Source: Thermoplasmata archaeon
Lineage (GTDB): Archaea > Thermoplasmatota > Thermoplasmata > Methanomassiliicoccales > Methanomethylophilaceae
Assembly: GCA_015063135.1 (NCBI GenBank)
Contig: SUTA01000003.1
Span: 62,001-126,000, forward strand
Reading direction: 5' to 3'
DNA: 64,000 nucleotides
Below are positions 55,770 to 64,000 of this stretch, piece after piece (position 1 is the first letter of the stretch; every line of letters starts with the position of its first letter). A model generated the notes under the pieces. That model did not search any database and was not told where the DNA came from. It was given only the letters and a program-made list of their open reading frames with translations. A program made the position numbers and the translations under genes.

Positions 55770-58553
55770 TCAAATGGCTGACGGGGCCAGAACGGCCACC
55801 GATGCCAGTTTGTTGGAGTATGAGTCGTTGGCCAGGTCGTAGATCCCGTATTCCAGGAGCACGTAGGCGCAGTAAAGACGGGAGCCTAGGGGCGCGATGT
55901 CGTGCAAGACGATCTCAAGGGCGCCGCTCCCCTCCTCTATCGTAACGCTGGCCGTAGAGACGTTCGTATAGGCGGTCATGTCGCTGTCGGATGGCTGATG
56001 GCAGATCCCTATGACGGAGAACCTGCCGCCGGGGAGCCCCGCCTCCGTGGACGGGCCTATATGCACCGACACCCCGGTGCCGTCATCCGTTATCCCGGAG
56101 ATGCACAGCGATTGTATCCCCCTGTCGGATACGGTCTGGGAACTGACGGTGAGGGTCACGGGCCCGGTGGCTTCGGAGAATATCCAAGTAGTGTCGTTCA
56201 CCCTCGAGATGGCCGCATTGGTGGCTTCGACGATGTGGACGTGGTGATCCGTGACGCCCGGCTTCTTGCTGAGCAGCAGGACGCTGGACGATGAGGCCCG
56301 TATCGTATCGTCGAATGTGGCATCCACGACATCGGATGCCTCCGTGGCGCTCCCGCCGTCGAGGATGAAAACGCAATCCACGTTGTAGACGGGTATCGAC
56401 GGTGAGGCATCGATGAAGCAGGCGTACAGCCTCACCGTTCCGTCGACTGCATGGTCTTCCGTCGGCTTATAGTACGAGCACTGGGGCCCTATGTAGCCGG
56501 TCGCGTCTGGACCAAGATGCCATCCGATGAACTCCCTCCCATCCTGCGCCAGGGGCTATGGCATGAGGACATCGGCTCCGTTCTTCACGAACAACTCGGT
56601 TATGCGGGACGGGGACTCGTAGAACTCGACCTTGTACAAGGGGATCCAGGTGACGAAACTCGCGGAGATGACCGAATCGCTTCCGAGGCAGCCCTGTTCC
56701 ATGAGGTTGTAGTCTCCGTCTATGAAGCTGTAGAGGTAGTAGCCCGGGTCGCCGCATGCGGTCAGCCGGTACTCGGACCCGTCCCTGTCCGTGACGGTCA
56801 TTGCATAGCCGTGAACCGTATACGTCGAGCCAAGCAGCACTCTGAAAGATTGAACTCCGGGGTCTACCGTTATATTGCCGCCCGGCGGCGCACTCACCAC
56901 AGATATTAGGACAGTCGGCTCGAAAACTGCATGTACCACAACCTGGCATGCGGGCATGGTGAAGGCCATTTCATCGAGGATCGGGCCTCCGTTGGTTCCG
57001 GAGGCGGTCTCGTAGGAATAGCTGAGGATGGTGAGCCTATGTCCTTCATCGCAATCGGCGGATAACTCGACGACGGTTCCAACGCGGGATAGCTCGGGCC
57101 CGGACACGTAACCGTCGCCGGCGACATCGTATCCGATACGGAAGAGCTCCATGGAATCGAGGTTCATCACGTAAGCCAGGCGCGCTCCCATCGGCGCGTT
57201 GTGTGGCGGAGGATGAACGGCAACCAATGTTGATAGGCCGCCGTATAGGTTAGATCCATTGGTTGTGACCCACCATTTCGAACCTCCCACGATGATAGTC
57301 GTGGCGTACGTGCTGCTCGGATCAGCGCTGATTATATCCCTGCTGGGGTGAGTGGGGTGGTATCCTGAGTAGTCAGCAGGCAGGTTCCATACGGGGGAGG
57401 CTTTGGAGGTGGTGTAATTAGTAACGGCAAATCTGCCTGTCTGAGCCACTTCGTACTGCCCGTCCACATGGTCCGTTCCAGATAATTCAGTTGTCTGATT
57501 GGGATTCGACTCATATGCGATGTTGATGCCGTCGCCTAGGCCGTCCCCCGCATACAGCTTCCCGCTCCGACCTATGTATGTGTTGTCGAGGTATTCCCAC
57601 AAATTGCCCCAGGAATTCTCTATGAAGAGCTTGGAGCCGTTATCCCGGACGCGCTTATCGCCGTAGTACCAGCCTTTGCCATCCATCGTTCCAGTACTAA
57701 TAGGATTGCCGTATTTTCTCACAACGCCATTCCCCACTAGGGATTTGGAGTCGTTCCCGCACATGACCGTATAGGACATCATCTTGTACAGAGTCCAGTG
57801 ATAGAAGTTCCAGAGGCCGAAGACACCGTCTGAATGGCTGATGTTGTTGACAACCATGTCGCGGAACTCATGCAGAACGAGCCCCGTTCTTGGCGCCGCA
57901 CCGGAAACGGAGACGAGGGTACTCTTGCCATCGATCGCCATTTCCGACGCCTCGTACACCCCTAGGCACAGGAAATCATAGGTTGTTGCGGAACCCCCTG
58001 CTGGATCCGTTACCGTGTGGGCGTAGGCCGTCATCTGCTGATGCCCGTCGACCTCGGTATCTGCCCCAAAGAAGTCCGGGTCGTTGGAGAGATACAGGAC
58101 ATCGCCATCTGCGTACCAGTACACCGTGGGGATAACGAGCATTATGTTATACTCGCCTGTGAAGGCATTCCCCCTGAGTGTCCTGGAGAGGTCGTTGGGA
58201 TCCAGGATATAGGCTACTTGGCCGGGTGATGTGCCGATTCTCGGTTCCGAGCAGCCCTCGATGCTCTGAGAGAGGTTAATCGCAGCGTAGAACGAATTGA
58301 AAGGACCCATGCCACTAGTAAAATCCCAATCATCCAATCCGTTCTTGATCTCGGGCGTACCCTCAGAGGATTCTGAGTACACCTCGACGCTACTGACCTG
58401 TTCTGAAACCATGGAGAGCTTGTATCCGAACGTAGGGAAACTAGTAGGCAGATACGGTTCCTCATCAGCTTCCGCTCCGGGCAACATCAGAGTTATCGGA
58501 ACTATCAGCATCAGGGCGATAGCGGTCAGCGCTGCGATCCTGTTTCTTTCCAT
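55770..58553 (-). CDS. surface protein C with in-frame TAG (predicted pyrrolysine 666)
   Basis: A 927-residue secreted protein if the amber codon at 56558-56556 is read. Signal peptide: NRIAALTAIALMLIVPITLM. Residues to about 560 form an unrecognised exported domain; beta-repeats follow. The TAG falls inside one InlB-like repeat: FVKNGADVLMP before it and PLAQDGREFIGWHLG after it, in the same frame and completing the canonical GW signature, then 262 codons to TGA. The frame after the TAG has the same composition and repeat style, so it is one gene rather than two. A ribosome-binding site (GGAAAAG) precedes the ATG, and a TATA lies at about 58608-58620. Pseudogenisation by a nonsense mutation is the alternative. 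Confidence 0.72.
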
Positions 58554-58687
58554 CTTCTTTTCCTGCGGATGACGCGCAGAGGGTCCCGCAAGACTTCACA
58601 CGACCAAACAATATTTATCCATGGCCTTTCCAACCGTTACATTACCGAAAGGTCAGAACGGCTTTTTTTCAAGGGAGCCGCGTGATT

Positions 58688-59290
58688 TCGGGCTTCTGAC
58701 GGACCAGCGCTGCCATCGGGCGCATCCCGGTCGGAGGCCATCACGCCGTTCATTATCACGAATATGCAGCGTTCCGTGAGCTCGTCAGTCGGCTCGGTAT
58801 CGTTGGAGAACACGAAAGCGGCCATGCCATGAGCTATGGCCACCATGCACTTTATGTCGAACGACAGGTGGGGGTCGGCCCTCATCAGGTCCGAGTACTT
58901 CTCGTCAAGGATCCTGAGGATGACCTCCTCGGGCGTCTTGTACCTCGGCGGCAGGGGCTCATGGCTATGGGAGTACTGGATGAAGAAACGGGCCTTCAGC
59001 GGATTGTTCTTCAGATAATCGAAGTACGCTCTCCATAGCTCGGTCAGATGCCGCTTGAGGGAGTCCCTGTCATGCGTCTCGGGGGCCTCTACATCGTCGA
59101 ATGTGCGCCTCACCTCGCGGCAAATCAGGCCGAAGCAGCTCGATAGGAGGTTGGACCTGTTGCCGTAGTAGTGGATGATCAGGGTCTTGCTGCAGCCGGC
59201 CTCCTTGGCCACGGCGTCCAGGGAAACGGAGTCCCCTTTCTCGTGATACAGCCTGATGGTGGTCAGCAGGATGTCCTCTCTCTTGTTCAT
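58688..59290 (-). CDS. TetR-family regulator upstream of the surface proteins, ending at CGA
   Basis: A 200-residue TetR-type repressor: the HTH lies at about residues 20-50 (VSLDAVAKEAGCSKTLIIHYYGNRSNL) and a helical ligand domain follows. The start MNKREDI is chosen over an upstream ATG. It ends GSAGPSEA, then CGA (58690-58688) and a GGCT/AGCC hairpin near 58650-58680; the conventional end is 58637. It is encoded on the same strand, just upstream of the surface-protein operon, which it may control. Confidence 0.83.
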
Positions 59291-59499
59291 AGGTTCCCGC
59301 CTTCCATTATTCTTCCATCGCAACATTCGATCCTGAGCGCCCGGGAACCCGGGGACTGCTGACCGCCGATTATTCTTGATTCACCTTCTGGGGCACAGCC
59401 CCTGGCCGATATGCAAGGATTGTATGAATGGTAACACTATTTAATGAAGACCTGTCCATCCGTTCAGTGACGACCGGCTCACCCTCGTTGCATCCGCGT

Positions 59500-60225
59500 T
59501 CGGAACAGTCTGCCAAGGATGCCCTTGGCCTTCTTCATGGGGTCCTTGAGGATCGGCTCCACCACGCGCCTGCCGTGGCCTATGACGAATGCCGTCCTGA
59601 GGGGATTCTCGGGTTTGGGGATGAAATGCTTGTCGAACCTCTCCGGGTCCAGCTTGTAGGCCCTCATGATCGCGGGCGATGGGAATCCGCGGATGCCCAT
59701 GCCGAAGCCCTCGGCCATCATCCGCTCGGTCGCAATGGCGGCCCTCTCGTCGCTGTCCGCGAACAGGAACAGGACCTGCTGGCCGTCCCAGAGGACCTTG
59801 CTGCGCTTCTGGACGTCGTCCATGCTCTCATCGTGCCCCTCGAAGAGCCTCTGGCCCTTCTCCCTGGCGACCTCCCAGCAGTCCCTCATGTACAGGTTGA
59901 GCTTGGAGCCCTGCAGGACCCTGATCTGGCACCTGCCCTTCGCATGGTCCATCGCCCTGAACAGCTTGCCGAACTCAGCATCCGAGACGAGCTGGCCGTT
60001 GAACAGCTCGGTGCGCTTGATCCCGTCGATGGGATTGTCCGAGCCGTCGGACACCAGCCTGATGGCGTTCCTGGGGCAGGATGCCTCGCAGTGCCCGCAT
60101 CCGATGCATCCCCTCCCGGTCTCGCGGGCCTTCTTCTCATGGATCTCGAGATTGCTCTTGATGCACACTTGGACGCATTTCCCGCATCCGATGCATTTCA
60201 GAGTGTTGATTTTGGGGTGCTGCAT
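59500..60225 (-). CDS. 4Fe-4S ferredoxin fused to nitroreductase-like domain, ending at CGA
   Basis: A 241-residue protein: two N-terminal [4Fe-4S] motifs (CIGCGKCVQVC and CIGCGHCEASCPRNA) and a C-terminal domain whose ATERMMAEGFGMGIRGFPS segment resembles nitroreductase flavoproteins; this second assignment is tentative. It ends GILGRLF, then CGA (59502-59500); a second CGA and the conventional TGA (59479) follow shortly. Its ATG is one base after the CGA of the upstream hydrolase (CGAGATG). The 209-base space towards the TetR gene has GC-rich hairpins and promoter-like AT stretches, no gene. Confidence 0.77.
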
Positions 60226-60226
60226 C

Positions 60227-61012
60227 TCGCTGCATCCTGTTGTCGCTGATGAGCTTCTTCAGCGCATCGGCGTACAGCGAGGGGTCGATGGTGTGGCCGA
60301 CCCCGGGGATCTCCAGGTAGACGGATCCCTTGATGGCGTCCCTCACGGCATGGGCCTTCTTCGGTTCGACCATGATGTCCTCGGCGCCGTGGACGACAAG
60401 CGTGGGCACCTTGATCTCGTCGATCCTGTCGCCGATGTCGAACGTGTCCATGGCCTTCATCTGCTCCAGTAGCTTGGTCGGATCCTCGAAGCGTTTCGGG
60501 GTGGGCACGTCCATGCCCTTCTCGGCCAGCCCGGCGAAGAACGTCTCGGGGAAGCAGAACGATGTGATCACGATGTGGATCGCCTCCGCGGTGCAGACGC
60601 CCTCCTTCGCGAGCCGGGTCGTGTTCTGCATGAAGTAGGCGGACCTGTACGGCCTGTACTGGAATGAAGAGACGAGGGTGAGAGTCTGCACCCTCTGCGG
60701 ATGCCTGACGGCGATGGACATGGCGGCCTCCGACCCCATGGACCAGCCGACTATGTGGGCCTTGTAGATGTGGAGGTGGTCCATCAGGTGGATCACGTCA
60801 TCGGCGATCTCGTCGATGCGGATCTCCTCCTTCTCGTACTCGGTCATCCCCACACCGCGGTTGTCCATGGTGATGACCCTGCATCCCTTGAGCAGGGGCA
60901 CCATGCCCTTCCAGAAGCGGTGGTTGGCACCTATGCCCCCGATGAGGATGACGGGTTCCCCCTCGCCCTCCTCCTCATAATAAAGCTTGACGCCTGGCAG
61001 TTCCGCGAACAT
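60227..61012 (-). CDS. alpha/beta hydrolase, ending at CGA
   Basis: A 261-residue alpha/beta-fold hydrolase: ILIGGIGANHRFW (oxyanion region), the nucleophile serine in VGWSMGSEA, the aspartate in HGAEDIMV and the histidine in GVGHTID. The start MFAELPG at 61012 is chosen (MTRDCG at 61033 is possible); the ORF opens far upstream, antisense to tgtA. It ends SDNRMQ, then CGA (60229-60227), one base before the ferredoxin-gene ATG. The conventional ORF overlaps that gene by 89 bases. Substrate unknown. Confidence 0.85.
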
Positions 61013-61103
61013 GCAACCGCAATCCCTGGTCATGGATAAAAAACATGATGCCTGATGGTCGCGCCCTAAAAGGGTTAATAACCAACCTCCCGATAGGCCA
61101 CGC

Positions 61104-63035
61104 ATGTTCGAGATCATCAGGCGCGACGGCATGGCGCGCATCGGCAAGTTCGAGGTGCACGGCAAGGTCATCGAGACCCCCGCGCTGCTGCCTGTCGTCA
61201 ACCCCAAGATCAACACCGTCCCTCCCAGGGAGCTCTACGAGAGGTTCGGGTTCGGGGCGCTCATCACCAATTCCTACATCATCCGCGGGACCCCGGAGCT
61301 CAACGCGAAGGCCAGGGAGATAGGCCTCCACGAGCTGCTGGACTACCCTGGGATCATCATGACCGATTCAGGGACGTTCCAGTCGCACATGTACGGCGAG
61401 GTGGACCTCACCAACGAGGAGATCATCGAGTTCCAGAAGGCCATAGGCACCGACATCGGTACAGTCCTGGACATCTTCACAGAGCCGTTCTGGACGAAGG
61501 AGCAGACCGCGGACTCCATCGTCACCACCCTGGAGAGGACGCAGCAGGCCTGCGACATGAAGGGAGAGATGTTCCTCAACGGCGTCGTCCAGGGCTCTGT
61601 CTACCCCGACCTGAGGGAGGACTGCGCCAGGAAGATGGCCGAGATGGACATCGACGTCCACCCGGTGGGCGGGGTTGTCCCCCTGATGGAGCAGTACCGC
61701 TACTCGGAGCTGGTCGACGTCGTGATGTCCAGCAAGCGCGGCCTCAATCCCAACCGCCCGGTGCACCTGTTCGGCGCCGGCCACCCCATGATCCTCGCGC
61801 TGGCGACCCTCATGGGATGCGACCTGTTCGACTCCGCCAGCTACGCGAAGTTCGCCAGGGACGACAGGATGATGTTCATCGACGGCACCTTCAGGCTCCA
61901 GGACATGCAGTCCCTGGACTGCAACTGCCCCGCATGCCGCGGCCGCAGCATCGACGCCATGAAGAAGCTGGACAAGAAGGAGAGGACGAAGGCCATCGCC
62001 GAGCACAACCTGTACCAGATCAAGCAGGAGATGGACCTCGTCAAGAGGTACCTGAGGGAGGGCAGGCTCTGGGAGCTGGCCGAGCTCAGGTGCAGGGCCC
62101 ATCCCGCCCTCCTCGACGCACTCAGGAGGCTCGGGGAGTACCAGGACCAGATGGAGCGCTTCGACCCCATCAGCAGGGACGGCGCCATATTCTACACCGG
62201 TCCCGAGTCGAGGAACCGCCCCGTCTACAAGAGGTATCTGGACAGGCTCGGAGAGAGATACGTTCCGGCCAGCGACAAGGCGGTGCTGTTCGAGGAGTGC
62301 CCCGGCAAGCCCTACAGCAGGCCCTACGCGGAGCAGTTCGCCAAGGCCCTGAAGGCAGGTTATTGCCCTATCGTCGCATCGCCTTTCGGCCCCGTGCCCG
62401 CGGAGCTCGACGAGATGTACCCTCTAGCCCAGTCCCTGTTCCCGGAGTACCCGGACATGGAGACCGAGGAGGCCATGGAGATGCTGACGTTCAGGTTCGT
62501 CTCCAAGATGGGGTTCAAGGAGGTCATCGGCCCCGAGCAGATCCCGGATGTCGAGACCGGCAGCGGCCTGGACCTCGACATGATGAGGGCCAAGGCTGTG
62601 GCCAGGTACCAGTTCGGCCTGGCGGCGGCCGATGCGCTGTTCAGGGGAGACGTCCAGCTCGTCAAGAGCAAGAAGACCGGGAAGATCAGGAACGTCATCT
62701 CCGACGGGGAGCACGTCCTCTCCATGCGCGCAGGGGATGGCATCTACACCCTCAAGATGGAGGGTGCCAAGAGGATCCTGACTGCAACGGAATGGCCCCA
62801 CATGAGAGTAGTGATGAAGGACGACGCCGTGCCCTTCGTGGCCGAGGGCAGGAACGCCTTCTGCCAGTTCGTCATGTGCTGCGACCCGGAGCTCCGCCCT
62901 ATGGAGGAGGCCATCGTCACCGACAAGGACGACAACCCCATCGCTACCGGCAGGATGTTCCTGGCCCCCAGCGAGATCCCCATGATGAAGAAGGGGATGG
63001 CCGTGAAGGTCCGCTCGGGATCATCCGACGAATGA
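61104..63035 (+). CDS. tgtA: archaeosine tRNA-ribosyltransferase
   Basis: Inserts 7-cyano-7-deazaguanine at position 15 of archaeal tRNAs. It is 643 residues long. The catalytic barrel has TDSGTFQSHMYG, VVQGSVYPDLR and VGGVVPLMEQYRYSEL; the zinc site is in CNCPACRGRS; a C-terminal extension includes a PUA domain (FRGDVQLVKSKKTGKIRNV to the end). GGTTAATAACC about 25-30 bases before the ATG indicates a leaderless mRNA. Ends in TGA before a strong hairpin. Confidence 0.95.
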   Translation: MFEIIRRDGMARIGKFEVHGKVIETPALLPVVNPKINTVPPRELYERFGFGALITNSYIIRGTPELNAKAREIGLHELLDYPGIIMTDSGTFQSHMYGEVDLTNEEIIEFQKAIGTDIGTVLDIFTEPFWTKEQTADSIVTTLERTQQACDMKGEMFLNGVVQGSVYPDLREDCARKMAEMDIDVHPVGGVVPLMEQYRYSELVDVVMSSKRGLNPNRPVHLFGAGHPMILALATLMGCDLFDSASYAKFARDDRMMFIDGTFRLQDMQSLDCNCPACRGRSIDAMKKLDKKERTKAIAEHNLYQIKQEMDLVKRYLREGRLWELAELRCRAHPALLDALRRLGEYQDQMERFDPISRDGAIFYTGPESRNRPVYKRYLDRLGERYVPASDKAVLFEECPGKPYSRPYAEQFAKALKAGYCPIVASPFGPVPAELDEMYPLAQSLFPEYPDMETEEAMEMLTFRFVSKMGFKEVIGPEQIPDVETGSGLDLDMMRAKAVARYQFGLAAADALFRGDVQLVKSKKTGKIRNVISDGEHVLSMRAGDGIYTLKMEGAKRILTATEWPHMRVVMKDDAVPFVAEGRNAFCQFVMCCDPELRPMEEAIVTDKDDNPIATGRMFLAPSEIPMMKKGMAVKVRSGSSDE

Positions 63036-63053
63036 GATTCCAGAAGAAAAATC

Positions 63054-63077
63054 GACCGGCCCCGGCCGGGGCCGGTC
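63054..63077. terminator. tgtA terminator
   Basis: A ten-base-pair GACCGGCCCC/GGGGCCGGTC stem with a GGCC loop followed by TTTAATT, in the 54-base gap between convergent genes. Confidence 0.75.
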
Positions 63078-63089
63078 TTTAATTGTGAT

Positions 63090-63500
63090 TCAGGCGTCGA
63101 CGACGGGGAGCTCGTTCTTGCTCTCGTCGGCGAAGACCTTCGCGATAGCGTTCTTCATGATGGTGTCGGGGACATCCTCGATGATGTCCTTCTTCCAGTC
63201 CAGGGTCGGGCGGCCGAAGGTGACCCTCCCTCCCTGGCCGAGGTCGCAGCTGTCTTCGACCTCCAGCATCTTGATCTTGAGGCCGTCGATGATCTCGGGG
63301 ATCTCTCTGCCGTTGATGAGCACGGTGTTGGGCCCCTCGTCGATGATCGTCTCCGTGAACTTGCTGTCGATGTCGCCCATCTGCATGTCGAACATCAGGT
63401 CCTTGATGTACGAAACCATCGCCGCGGTGGTCCTGCGCCTGATCGTGGGGTCGGTGAGCTCCGCGTTGGTGTGCCTGTACTCGATGTGAATCGTGACCAT
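63090..63500 (-). CDS. conserved protein of unknown function
   Basis: A 136-residue soluble protein beginning MVTIHIEYRHTNAE, with FTETIIDEGPNTVLINGREI and a Gly/Arg-containing GQGGRVTFGRPT segment. I do not recognise the family. The pattern 'TVLINGREIPE' recalls thioredoxin-like proteins but no CxxC is present. TTTTATACC 23-30 bases upstream gives a leaderless start. Ends in TGA. Confidence 0.65.
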   Translation of the reverse strand: MVTIHIEYRHTNAELTDPTIRRRTTAAMVSYIKDLMFDMQMGDIDSKFTETIIDEGPNTVLINGREIPEIIDGLKIKMLEVEDSCDLGQGGRVTFGRPTLDWKKDIIEDVPDTIMKNAIAKVFADESKNELPVVDA

Positions 63501-63551
63501 GTTGATTCAATCTTGGAACGGGTATAAAAGGGGGATGGCCCCCCGTAGGTT

Positions 63552-64000
63552 TCGGTCCTCGATCTCCCATGTCAGGGTCACGCTGTCGGAGGTCGACACG
63601 TCCTCGGGGTCGATGTCGATGTTGGCACAGATATTACTGCAGCATTCCATGGCGGAGCGACTGCGGTAACCCTCGTCGTAATCATCGTAGTCGTAGCTAC
63701 CGCCGCGCTTGACCTCGAGCAGGCGCCCCAGCCTCGCTCCGGCGGCCTCGACTATCATCCTGGCCTCCTTCGTGGCGTTCTCCGTTGCCTTCCTGAGCGC
63801 TTCGTTCTTCGCCGCCTCCGGATCGCTGTTCACGAAATCCAGGTGGATCCTCGGTGCGATCCCGTTGTCCAGGATGTTGTTCACCAGCTTCGTGAGGAGC
63901 CCGTTATCGTTGGGGAACTCGAAGCGGAAGTCCTGGTGATATGAGAACCCGTCCGCGAACTTCTTGTACACGGCCCTCCCGTCCTTGTCCACCCCGACCT
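63552..64000 (-). CDS. SIMPL (DUF541) domain protein, 5' end outside window, ending at CGA
   Basis: The C-terminal 148 codons of a SIMPL-domain protein: NDNGLLTKLVNNILDNGIAP, EAAKNEALRKATENATKEARMI and the Tyr/Asp-rich SYDYDDYDEGY loop. The upstream part lies beyond the right edge; the apparent GTG start at 63992 is probably internal. It ends LTWEIED, then CGA (63554-63552), followed by a GGGGG/CCCCC hairpin and a T run at about 63530-63544. The conventional reading runs 14 residues through that hairpin to 63507. Confidence 0.78.

Noticed and set aside
55770-58553. Surface protein C as a pseudogene or as two separate genes
   Set aside because: The downstream frame has no start or ribosome-binding site of its own, remains open for 262 codons with the same repeat style, and the TAG falls inside one repeat unit. 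A pseudogene remains possible but is less likely with the Pyl system present.

Overview
This window reads as chromosome from a methyl-reducing methanogenic archaeon of the order Methanomassiliicoccales (Methanomethylophilaceae-like). The evidence is: a pyrrolysine (Pyl) cassette pylT-pylS-pylB-pylC-pylD followed by ramA; a PylRS with no N-terminal domain; a tRNA-Pyl with a four-base D loop and a bulged anticodon stem; a monomethylamine methyltransferase with an in-frame amber codon at position 202; and archaeal housekeeping genes (archaeal AdoMet synthetase, FEN1, archaeosine tRNA-ribosyltransferase, Sec61 beta, Mre11/Rad50, Pcc1). Many genes have TATA boxes 22-30 bases before the start codon and look leaderless.

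Layout. 1-7.3 kb: housekeeping genes (AdoMet synthetase, a CBS regulator, RNase Z, ribulose-phosphate epimerase, FEN1) and a DUF3793 gene behind two DtxR-type boxes. 7.3-15.8 kb: methylamine/pyrrolysine island (MarR regulator, flavoprotein, mtmB, pylTSBCD, ramA). 15.8-27.2 kb: ACT regulator, chorismate mutase, aspartate-semialdehyde dehydrogenase, acyl-CoA ligase, membrane acyltransferase, ABC-F protein, ZIP transporter, an acidic repeat protein, cation/proton antiporter, Sec61 beta. 27.4-33.8 kb: Rad50-Mre11 operon led by an HTH protein, beside an AbiE toxin-antitoxin pair. 33.9-39.7 kb: superoxide reductase, a Lys/Glu/Ala-rich protein, Mg2+ P-type ATPase, an SMR efflux pair, Pcc1. 39.7-47.9 kb: seven-gene operon with three XRE-cupin regulators, three acyl-CoA ligases and an ACT-metallo-beta-lactamase fusion. 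It diverges from a four-subunit 2-oxoacid:ferredoxin oxidoreductase operon (48.1-51.3 kb). 51.4-59.3 kb: three large repeat-rich surface proteins and a TetR regulator. 59.5-64 kb: ferredoxin/nitroreductase-like protein, hydrolase, archaeosine transglycosylase and two genes at the right edge. No gap without a gene exceeds 300 bases. I see no insertion sequence, CRISPR array or rRNA.

The outstanding observation concerns stop codons. In 21 (possibly 22) genes the expected C-terminus is followed by CGA instead of a normal stop. Read as arginine, CGA makes these ORFs run on through terminator hairpins, into neighbouring genes or antisense to them (up to about 1.7 kb). Reading arginine codons gene by gene, I found none that is CGA inside a conserved protein body; AGG and CGC dominate, with some AGA, CGT and CGG. 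MtmB ends exactly where the family ends if CGA is a stop (459 residues against 458 in Methanosarcina). Gene junctions such as CGATG mimic the usual TGATG. TGA still ends about 33 genes and TAA four; TAG is almost unused. CGA therefore behaves as a stop signal here, either read directly or converted to UGA by C-to-U editing, unless the supplied sequence was altered. I give CDS ends at CGA and state the conventional end.

Second, TAG behaves as a sense codon: in mtmB, and in a large surface protein where it splits one continuous repeat domain. This fits the archaeal 'Pyl code', in which TAG is read as pyrrolysine genome-wide.
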